From the NCBI RefSeq assembly GCF_040529065.1, contig NZ_CP132343.1, positions 2,604,001-2,668,000 of the forward strand: 64,000 nt of DNA. The letters are read 5' to 3'. The stretch comes from Xanthomonas sacchari. Its GTDB lineage: Bacteria > Pseudomonadota > Gammaproteobacteria > Xanthomonadales > Xanthomonadaceae. Shown here in pieces: positions 57,182 to 64,000 of this stretch. Made by a program: the position numbers and the translations under genes. A model generated the notes under the pieces. The model ran no database searches, had not been told where the DNA came from, and saw only the letters and a program-made list of their open reading frames with translations. Position 1 is the first letter of the stretch. Each line of letters begins with the position of its first letter.

Positions 57182-60100
57182 TTGCCTGTGACCGAACCCG
57201 AAGACGTACCCTTTGATATGCACGCCTTCGAGGCGTTCATGCAGGAGCAAATGCGCGAGGCCAATATGCAGTTGCCATTTCGCGCCCTGAGCGACAAGGT
57301 TCCGCAGCTAGTGTCTGATATAGCCGCCTTCGACCGGGACACCAGCTCTGCCCTCGTGGCAGGTCTGCTCACAGCACCTGCGTACCAGTCATCCGGCTTG
57401 AGGATCGAGCTGCTCGCCGGCCTCGTGGTGCTGCATGCACGCGGCAAGCGCCGGGCGATGCTCGATGACCTTGCACGATGGTTCGCGATGCTTGGCGCGT
57501 CAGGCGCCGCCGCAGGCGAGGACGCGGCCGAAGACGTCATGGTGACCTTGGTCACCACCTCAAGCGAGCAATTCAGAATTTTGGAGGGCTTGTGGGAGTC
57601 CGCCGGTTTCTACACGCAGCGCGTACTCGACGTCCTGTCCGGCATGCCGGACACGGGCATCTATCGAAGCGCACGCGATAGCGTACGCGCACTACTCAGT
57701 GTCGCAGAAATCGTGTGCATGCGAGCCGGGTTGGAGAGGTATCAGACTGGCTCCGATGAGCGGCCTGATGCACTCGACATGTCCTCCCTCCCAACGGCCG
57801 GCGACCTGCGCGCCCGCGCCACGATTACACACGCGGCACTACAAGAACGCGACGTCGCACTCGAGAACCTCGCGCCGTTTTTGCTGCATCCCCAGCACGT
57901 CGTAGAGCTCATGGACCAAGAGCCCGGAGTCAGCGAACTCGAACGTCGGCCGCTGATCAGCGTGCCCGATGGCGTGGTTCTGGCGCTCCCTACAGCGGTC
58001 AGCGTTGCGATCCGCCAACGGGTCATCGACCTCGTGCTGGGCACCCGTCAGGCCTGGCACTTCGACGGTCACTACGCGCGGGCACTGTCGAACGCTATCG
58101 CGGAAACGAAGTTGCTGGGGTGGAAGTCAGGCTGCCCGGTGCTCTGGCACCCAACCGAGGGCGGCGCGCTCGCCGGAGTCGTTGTTCCCTTCGACCGAGG
58201 CCATTTCGTCGTACTCCACTTTGTGCTGCCGTCCGTGGCATCGCATGAGCTGGGCTGGTTCAAGCGTCCCATCGACGTCCATCCGACGCTGCAGAAGGCC
58301 CTCAACTACTCGATCGCGTCCAATACCCGGCAACTTGAGAATCAGGATGACTTCCGGGGTGGGATGCATATCGTCGTCATGTGCGGATGGGGCCAGGGCA
58401 TGGTCATCCCGGTGACGCGCCCTGACGACGCGCGTTGGCGTGGCGATGCGATCTCGGTAGCTGACCTCGTCCGCGCCAGTAGCATGGAAGACATGTCGAT
58501 CCAGCGTCTGTGGCGCCTGCTCTCAGCTGAGAAGGCGCTGGTTGATGCCGGCGTCGAGTTGATGAACGTAAATGGCGTGCTCAACCTCTTCGCCTGGACG
58601 CAGAAGAACGACGGGCACCTGGTCCCCCACGGCGACCTCGACGATGGGCGCATCTCCCCGGAGCAGCGGCTGATGGTGTCCCTGCCTCTGAACCTGCTCC
58701 GGGATCTCAGGGCAGAGGCCGATCGGAACGTCGACGCTCACGTCGGGCTCGATCCAAGGAGGGAGCCCCATCACCTGCATCGGGTCGACCGCGGCTCGCT
58801 GTTCTCCCATCCCGCGGCCGAGCGCCTTTACGCATGCACCGAGTGTCTCCGATCTGGCACGTTGTTGGCCGCCTGCGAGGGGCGCACGACGCTTTGGCTC
58901 CGTGTCGATTCACCGGGCGTGTCCTCGCGCGATACCGAGTTCCGGCTCTGGGACATGGTCGGCCGTTGGGGTGCATCGATCGCGGCAGCGCTCGAGGACG
59001 ACACCGACATCGAAGGCGCGGTGGAGATCACCATCGCATTCAAGGATGTCCAGTCAGAATTGGACGCTGTCGACGCTCAGGTTCCTACCGATCCGCTCAA
59101 GCTCCTGCGGGTTGAAGTGGTCGGTGCGGAAGCCGTCACTGTGCACGCAGCACGCGGGTTCCTCCATGCATGGAGGGAACCGACCAACGCCGGCGAGCGC
59201 GCTCTGGTGACCGCGATCCTCCAGGCGGTTTTTCGGATCCACTACGTCGAATACTCTGACGCGGAAGTCGACGTGCTCGTGGCGTCGCTTCTGCCCAACG
59301 AGACGGGTCGGCACTTCCACGTTCTCCACGCGAATGATTTCACCGATTTCGTCCGGGATGCGCTGCCTGGCGAGGTCTTAGGAATCGACGAGATCGAGAG
59401 CGCGACGCAGCGCCTCGGGCTAGGCTGGTCAGCCCATGATGGCGACAACAACGTCGAGGGCGCGGAAGCCTGCGTCGGACTGCTGAATCGGCTGGTCGAC
59501 GCGCAGGTGGGCAAGCTGACAAGCCGCCTTGGTGAGCTCGATCGAACCGCGTTGGTTGAACGGCTTCTGCTCAACCACGAAGCCGCCCATGTCCGGGAGC
59601 TGCAGTGGCAACGGACGGCGGCGGCGGTCCTTGGCCTGCACGGCGATTCGCAGGAGGTGCGCGATGTCGTGGTCGAGCAGCTTTCCAAGTTGGCCGGGGC
59701 CGCGATCACCAGCCGCGTTCTTGTTGAAATCGCCGCCTGCGAGGCACCGCCCACCGGTGGGCGCCTGCCGGATGACTTGCAAATTCAGGCGCTTCTGGCA
59801 CAGGTCGAGCTCGTGACCCGGTTGGGCGGACTGTCGGACGGAATCCACTACGGCGTATTGCGGCCACATCTGCGCGTGTCCGCGCTGGGCGACATCCTCC
59901 TTCGAGATGAGTTCGGGCGCGAAGTCGTGGTCCCTATGCTCAGCCGGGCCGTGGGCAGCAACTACGTCGACTCTGCCGGCGGCTTCCGTCGCCACTACGG
60001 ACCCCAAGAGGGCGTCGACCGCACGGAACACCTCCTGGACCCTGAGTTTCTGGAAGCCTGGCAGGGGGAAATGGGCTTCGGCGTTGATGAAGCACGCAAC

Positions 60101-60982
60101 TTTCTCGACGTGATCGAGGACTACGCGATCAAGCGTCGCGCCGCGACCTTGCAAATCAGGCGCGGCGAGCTCGTTTCGCTTCTGGCAAGCCGAAGCGACG
60201 CTGCGACCGCGGAGAGATTCATCGATCAGCTCCTCTTAGCTCGACGCCCTCGCTGGGCGCAGCCACCCAAAGGCTTCAAGTCGCGCGAAATTCTTCCTTG
60301 GCGCTTCGGGCGCCGCCTCTCGATCGTAACTCGCCCGATCGTGCAGATGAACGACGACGATGATGCCCTGTATATGCTCGCCCCCCGCATGGTCAGAAGC
60401 GGCTTTTTCTATCTTCTTCGCGGCGCACTTCATGGCACCCTGGACCAGAGCTTCTTCCAGACCCCCGCGATGCGCGACGCGTGGTGGGGAAAAGCCAACG
60501 AGGGACATACCTTCAATACCCTAGTCGCCGATCAGCTTCGCGCGGCGGGCTGGGAGGTCCGTGCCGGGATCGAGCTGACGGCCGTTCTCAATGCCAAGCT
60601 CGACCGTGACTACGGTGATGTGGACGTCCTCGCCTGGTGCCCCGGCGGTGAAGATGTCTTCATCATCGAGTGCAAGGACCTGTCGTTTCGTCGGAACTAT
60701 TCTGAAATTGCAGCGCTCTTGTCGGATTACCAAGGCGGCTTCAAGAATGGCAAGCCCGACAAGCTCAAGCGCCACTTAATGCGGGTGGAATGCGCTGCCT
60801 CTCACCTGCCCGCTGTCACTCGCTTCACCGGCATCGCGGCGCCGAAGATCAGGTCGTGCCTGCTCGTGGCCGGCATCGTGCCGATGCAGTTCGCATCCAT
60901 TCCGGCGCTGGAAGGCACATTCGTCGGCGATTTGGATCAGTTTGGGGCGCAGTTCGGCCAGTGCCGGTGTCCCGGTCCCTAA
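57182..60982 (+). CDS. Large protein of unknown family with C-terminal PD-(D/E)XK-like nuclease
   Basis: The 1266-residue protein is unrecognised over its first 1100 residues, which read as a soluble mixed fold with no P-loop, signal peptide or membrane helix. The last 150 residues resemble a restriction-endonuclease-fold nuclease: NTLVADQLRAAGWEVRAGIE, the acidic YGDVDVLAWCPGGEDVFI, then IIECKDLSFRRNYSEI (E-C-K near residue 1163), i.e. D-x(n)-E-x-K. Such nuclease ends occur on defence effectors and Mrr-like enzymes. A TTG at 57182 or a GTG at 57188 is the start. The context after Avs-, HEPN- and AbiGi-like genes suggests defence, but no known system is matched. Confidence 0.65.
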   Translation: MPVTEPEDVPFDMHAFEAFMQEQMREANMQLPFRALSDKVPQLVSDIAAFDRDTSSALVAGLLTAPAYQSSGLRIELLAGLVVLHARGKRRAMLDDLARWFAMLGASGAAAGEDAAEDVMVTLVTTSSEQFRILEGLWESAGFYTQRVLDVLSGMPDTGIYRSARDSVRALLSVAEIVCMRAGLERYQTGSDERPDALDMSSLPTAGDLRARATITHAALQERDVALENLAPFLLHPQHVVELMDQEPGVSELERRPLISVPDGVVLALPTAVSVAIRQRVIDLVLGTRQAWHFDGHYARALSNAIAETKLLGWKSGCPVLWHPTEGGALAGVVVPFDRGHFVVLHFVLPSVASHELGWFKRPIDVHPTLQKALNYSIASNTRQLENQDDFRGGMHIVVMCGWGQGMVIPVTRPDDARWRGDAISVADLVRASSMEDMSIQRLWRLLSAEKALVDAGVELMNVNGVLNLFAWTQKNDGHLVPHGDLDDGRISPEQRLMVSLPLNLLRDLRAEADRNVDAHVGLDPRREPHHLHRVDRGSLFSHPAAERLYACTECLRSGTLLAACEGRTTLWLRVDSPGVSSRDTEFRLWDMVGRWGASIAAALEDDTDIEGAVEITIAFKDVQSELDAVDAQVPTDPLKLLRVEVVGAEAVTVHAARGFLHAWREPTNAGERALVTAILQAVFRIHYVEYSDAEVDVLVASLLPNETGRHFHVLHANDFTDFVRDALPGEVLGIDEIESATQRLGLGWSAHDGDNNVEGAEACVGLLNRLVDAQVGKLTSRLGELDRTALVERLLLNHEAAHVRELQWQRTAAAVLGLHGDSQEVRDVVVEQLSKLAGAAITSRVLVEIAACEAPPTGGRLPDDLQIQALLAQVELVTRLGGLSDGIHYGVLRPHLRVSALGDILLRDEFGREVVVPMLSRAVGSNYVDSAGGFRRHYGPQEGVDRTEHLLDPEFLEAWQGEMGFGVDEARNFLDVIEDYAIKRRAATLQIRRGELVSLLASRSDAATAERFIDQLLLARRPRWAQPPKGFKSREILPWRFGRRLSIVTRPIVQMNDDDDALYMLAPRMVRSGFFYLLRGALHGTLDQSFFQTPAMRDAWWGKANEGHTFNTLVADQLRAAGWEVRAGIELTAVLNAKLDRDYGDVDVLAWCPGGEDVFIIECKDLSFRRNYSEIAALLSDYQGGFKNGKPDKLKRHLMRVECAASHLPAVTRFTGIAAPKIRSCLLVAGIVPMQFASIPALEGTFVGDLDQFGAQFGQCRCPGP

Positions 60983-61373
60983 TCGAACTCCCTTAGGACG
61001 CGAGGCGCCTGCATCACGGGACGCGATCAGGGCGTAAGAATGCATCAGCCGGCGCTGGCAGCGAGCGATGCGGAGCGTGTTGCGCGCATAGGGTTAGCTC
61101 ATCGCGCCGGAAGGCAGCCATGCCAACTGACCATCCCGTTCGAGCGCCAGGAGAAGTCAGTTCGTTCCATGATTGGTGCGCGGTGCTGTAACGCAGGAGA
61201 GTTGCCCAATGACTCGGGTTCTTCAATCGATGCTGACTTGGATCCGCTCGCCTTCAACAGCTCACTAGCCGGGCAGATGCCCCAAACTGCGCGCGAGGCA
61301 CAGTTTGGGATCTGGATCGTCCGCATAGATCATCTTTCTTTGGTTTACTGCCCGGCTAACGATAGCTACTCAG
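60983..61373. other. Intergenic region between convergent genes
   Basis: About 390 bases between the 3' ends of the large nuclease gene and the minus-strand gene at 61374. Imperfect inverted elements such as GGGCAGATGCCCC (61273-61285) are visible. I support no gene here. Confidence 0.45.
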
Positions 61374-62303
61374 TTAGTGCGGCCATCCGTCGTAGCGCAC
61401 ACCGTCGAAGAAGTCCGGACCAACCCGGAACTGCAGAGTTCCGTGTTCCCGCACGATCCGGGCTGCAACGGCAGGGCTGGCGTAGTCTGTGAAATCGATC
61501 AAATAGCCGTAGATCATTTCACCACTATTGCCATCAAGCGGCAGCTCATCCACGTCCTGAAGATCGTCGACTTCGTCAGCGTCCCAGCCGAGAAGCTCGG
61601 CGAAAACTTCGGCCCTGGTGCGAACTGGAGGCTCACCATCGTCATCATGGTCGTCGAGCCAGGGCACCCTCAAGAATACGTCCGTCACCTCATACTCAAC
61701 ACTGCTGTAACAGCGCATTCCCAGTCTCTCAACGGAGAGGAATAAACGGAAGTCGATCTTCGTGCCGGTGTAGGGACGCTCAGGATCCTGATTGAGGTTC
61801 ATATGGCCGGGGATGTCGGCGGAGAGCGACGTGCCAATCTGGATCTGTTCAAAGTCAACTTCCGGATCGAAGTAGACTTCTGCAATGCCGTCGTGATTGA
61901 GCTCGTCCATCTGGCCAATGACACGGCCGTTGTTCTCTACCAAATGCTCGATCTGCTTCCGGATGTAGGCATCGAGATCGCTGTAGGAGCTATGGAGTAC
62001 TACTCCAGCCAGCCGGTCTGTGAATGCCTTGGTCAGCAGGTGCGACAACTGATCGGTGCCGTATTCGATACCCAGCTCAGTGGCGCGTTGAGTTGCGCAG
62101 GCTCGATCAAGCACAAAGTGACGAATCTGTTCGAAGTATTCAGGTTCTCCTCCACAAGCCCTGGCAGCCTGGTAGGAGGCAAGCGTCTTGTAGCCGAGCG
62201 CTGCGGCCAAAAGCTGCTGCGCATGTCCATGTTTGATGGATAGGCCGGAAGACCCGCTGAGCGAGCGAAAGGAGTGGGTGATGTCGGAAAGGCCAATGTT
62301 CAC
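61374..62303 (-). CDS. Hypothetical protein with N-terminal helical (Glyoxalase_8-like) segment
   Basis: This 309-residue protein begins with a segment resembling the short helical domain seen in some plasmid and accessory proteins (FRSLSGSSGLSIKHGHAQQL, LAAALGYKTLASYQAARACG). The remaining 250 residues are acidic and of unknown fold (e.g. WLDDHDDDGEPPVRTRAEVF, GWDADEVDDLQDVDELPL). No catalytic motif, signal or membrane helix is seen. It is convergent with the large nuclease gene. The start at 62303 is the first ATG after a stop. Confidence 0.6.
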   Translation of the reverse strand: MNIGLSDITHSFRSLSGSSGLSIKHGHAQQLLAAALGYKTLASYQAARACGGEPEYFEQIRHFVLDRACATQRATELGIEYGTDQLSHLLTKAFTDRLAGVVLHSSYSDLDAYIRKQIEHLVENNGRVIGQMDELNHDGIAEVYFDPEVDFEQIQIGTSLSADIPGHMNLNQDPERPYTGTKIDFRLFLSVERLGMRCYSSVEYEVTDVFLRVPWLDDHDDDGEPPVRTRAEVFAELLGWDADEVDDLQDVDELPLDGNSGEMIYGYLIDFTDYASPAVAARIVREHGTLQFRVGPDFFDGVRYDGWPH

Positions 62304-62539
62304 GCGATTTCTCCATGGTGATGTGCCGGACCAATCGAGCGATTACTTGGCCGACGCCCAGGGATATCGGGTGATGGCTAAAGTGAGTAACGCACTTACA
62401 GTTGATGCCGTCAGGTTGGAGCCGCTCGAAGCTCAGGCCGACGAAGCCCTCGAGTCCATAGTGCTCCCAAAGCCCGGTCTGCGCAAGTCGAGCTCTTCTT
62501 GAGTCGATCTTAGAGTGGCAAGTAAAGACAGGTCGGAGG

Positions 62540-63320
62540 TCAGGCTGCCGTTACCGAGTTGGCCGAACGGTCAAAACCGATGCGAGCAACTGATCGGCAA
62601 TTTGGCCGCACACACGGCAGTGAGGCCGGACAGGCGCAGCAAAGCCTGTGCCATACGGCGTTACAAGCTCCCGCGCCATACCAGCTGATTATTCTGGCCG
62701 AAACCTCGCGCTGCGAACGACCCTCCATCAACCGTATTCGTAGCTTAAGCGATTGCATACGGGCGCGTCCGACCGGATTGCCGGCAACCATTTTCTGCAG
62801 GCGCTTGAGAGGCTCCAGTAGATCGTCCGCGAACGGGAACATGTCAAGGTCGCGCACGCTGCGGAAAGGGTGTAGGTTTCCCACCGCAGAGTGGGTGCAT
62901 CGACCGGCACATTGATCGCGAACGCAGGCGAGACACCTATCAAAGCATCCACCAGATGCCGGGAGCGCTGAAGTAGGTCTACATATGCGCCCCACGCCAG
63001 CCGAGCCGTGTCGGCGAGCTTAAGAATTGCTCAACCAAGTCGCGGTTTCGCTGCACCTTGCCGCCCGTCGCCCGTCGCCCGCCGGCTGGCGCTCAACCGG
63101 AGCATGTACATGTCGCTGAGTTTGTCGGGCCTTCCTGGCGAGCATCACATCCAGAAAAGCCTTGCTTTCTACATTGACCAGCGTTGTCAGGCTCCAACAT
63201 CTCGACCAGGTGGTCGACTGCGCCGATATTGCCTCTAGCAGCGCGGCCGGGTCGTCCGCACCGAGGACCGTGTCATGCAGTGCTCAATGGTACGTTCTTG
63301 GCCCAGCCGATGATCAGCAA
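62540..63320 (-). pseudogene. Multiply frameshifted remnant of an unidentified gene
   Basis: No single frame is open, but coherent protein-like pieces follow one another in different frames on the minus strand: DKLSDMYMLRLSASRRATGD, KVQRNRDLVEQFL, LADTARLAWGAYVDLLQRSR with LVDALIGVSPAFAINVPVDA, and FRSVRDLDMFPFADDLLEPL with KRLQKMVAGNPVGRARMQS. At least three frameshifts separate them. The pieces do not match a family I know. The picture is of a decayed accessory gene. Confidence 0.5.
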
Positions 63321-63471
63321 GCCATACCATCGTTTGCGCAAAAAGCAAGACAGTGCCCAGGTTACCACTGGGCTCGACAATGAATCTACGGAAGTGTTCC
63401 CGTAATTCTGGATCATCAGGGTGCGTCGAGACATAGTCGTGAAGAAGCCTGCTTGAATGAACTGCTCGTGC

Positions 63472-64000
63472 TCACGCCTGCTCCAGATCCGTTTTTATCT
63501 TGTCCCGTAATTTGGCCTTACCATTTAGATGAAGCATCGAGTCGAGAAGTGCCTTGATCGGAACGCTGTAGCTCACCTCAAGAGGAGAGTCAAGGCTATT
63601 GATAATCGCAGATTCGGGTTTCACAAGTGCGTAGTAGTCGATCAAGTCTTGGTCGAAACTGAAAATCTCGATCCTGTTTGTCGTTCCCATGGTGATTGAT
63701 AGGACGCGCATATAGCTCACTAGTGATATTTTCTCTATATCTGCAAGCGCATTAAACGCCTCTGAATCAGTAGGATTATTCTTTGGCTTGAGAACACCTC
63801 TTGCTTGCTTCGATCCTAGTGCAGCCGCTATACACATTAGCGAAATTTTATCGGTTATTTTTCGATTGTTTTTGATTATTATAGACCTCGCCTTCTCATA
63901 TTCCGATTTAGCGAGATCGCGAGAGGTCTCGAGTGCAAATTCCTTCTGTATTTTCTTTATAAATTCTAGATCAACATCCTGGCTTGAAGTAACCTCGTTA
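63472..64000 (-). CDS. Hypothetical protein, 5' end beyond the window
   Basis: The frame is open from the right window edge to 63472. The visible 175 residues start with a charged helix (FIKKIQKEFALETSRDLAKS, EYEKARSIIIKNNRKITD), then a mixed region (FNALADIEKISLVSYMRVLS, FSFDQDLIDYYALVKPESAI), and end LRDKIKTDLEQA. An in-frame ATG at 63837 exists, but coding character continues upstream of it, so it is probably not the start. The gene is distinctly AT-rich, with lysine/isoleucine-rich codons unlike the host, which points to horizontal transfer. Family not recognised. Confidence 0.55.
   Translation of the reverse strand, partial: NEVTSSQDVDLEFIKKIQKEFALETSRDLAKSEYEKARSIIIKNNRKITDKISLMCIAAALGSKQARGVLKPKNNPTDSEAFNALADIEKISLVSYMRVLSITMGTTNRIEIFSFDQDLIDYYALVKPESAIINSLDSPLEVSYSVPIKALLDSMLHLNGKAKLRDKIKTDLEQA

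Noticed and set aside
62233-62502. Plus-strand open frame starting within the 5' end of the minus-strand gene at 61374-62303.
   Set aside because: It overlaps the better-supported gene's start and has no clear ribosome-binding site or motif. It could be a small divergent gene starting near 62281, but I cannot support it.
1-64000. CRISPR arrays, rRNA genes, tRNA genes, complete insertion sequences.
   Set aside because: No regularly spaced direct repeats, conserved rRNA stretches, tRNA-like folds, or transposase frames with terminal inverted repeats were found by eye.

Overview
The window reads as a GC-rich gammaproteobacterial chromosome of the Xanthomonas/Xanthomonadaceae type. This is inferred from three things: dense overlapping GC-rich operons, a short palindromic repeat of a kind common in Xanthomonas genomes, and a 7.2 kb filamentous prophage inserted at a core that resembles the XerCD/dif-type core used by Xanthomonas Cf/phiLf phages. 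No rRNA, tRNA or CRISPR array is visible.

Positions 1-26,250: an ECF sigma factor, its zinc-finger anti-sigma partner and a probable subtilisin-type protease (1-1522, minus) lie beside a cytochrome/outer-membrane gene set (1586-4924, minus). Next is a 14-gene, mostly translationally coupled, Wzx/Wzy-type glycan operon (5124-20135, plus) that includes an aminodeoxysugar branch (FdtA-like isomerase, PglD-like acetyltransferase, DegT aminotransferase), a FemAB-like acyltransferase, a glycosidase-like propeller, an amidohydrolase, two methyltransferases and a radical SAM enzyme. Two divergent operons follow: a second radical SAM enzyme with a nucleotidyltransferase (minus), and an HprK-like kinase with an ABC exporter (plus). 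The main observation here is one promoter-like motif, CAACC-N15-(G/C)GCAC, at six intergenic sites: in front of the sigma gene itself, the cytochrome set, the glycan operon, an internal point of that operon, and both later operons. I infer that they form one ECF regulon.

Positions 26,250-35,850: a small secreted protein, a phospholipase D-like protein, then a zinc-uptake operon of the ZrgABCDE type (28862-32600) behind a Zur-like box, a tail gene, and a LysR regulator divergent from a FAD monooxygenase.

Positions 35,850-48,120: accessory DNA. A CPCC protein and a trypsin-like protease sit in an AT-richer patch. An HNH-like gene and an XafT-like gene appear to be the right end of an older filamentous phage. 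They abut the left att copy of an apparently complete filamentous prophage (38558-45748), which carries a repressor, a rolling-circle Rep, ssDNA-binding protein, coat proteins, pIII, pVI, Zot/pI and XafT. The repressor gene runs through the attachment site, so integration swaps its C-terminus. A KfrA-like protein divergent from a tyrosine recombinase follows.

Positions 48,120-64,000: a probable antiphage defence island. It holds a 1787-residue protein with an N-terminal Cap4/DUF4297-like nuclease and a STAND NTPase core (Avs-like), a HEPN protein with an RX4H motif (ApeA-like), an AbiGi-like protein, and an unrecognised 1266-residue protein ending in a PD-(D/E)XK-like nuclease. Beyond it are a hypothetical gene, a multiply frameshifted pseudogene and a gene cut by the window edge. 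Function calls come from reading motifs by eye. No database search was possible.
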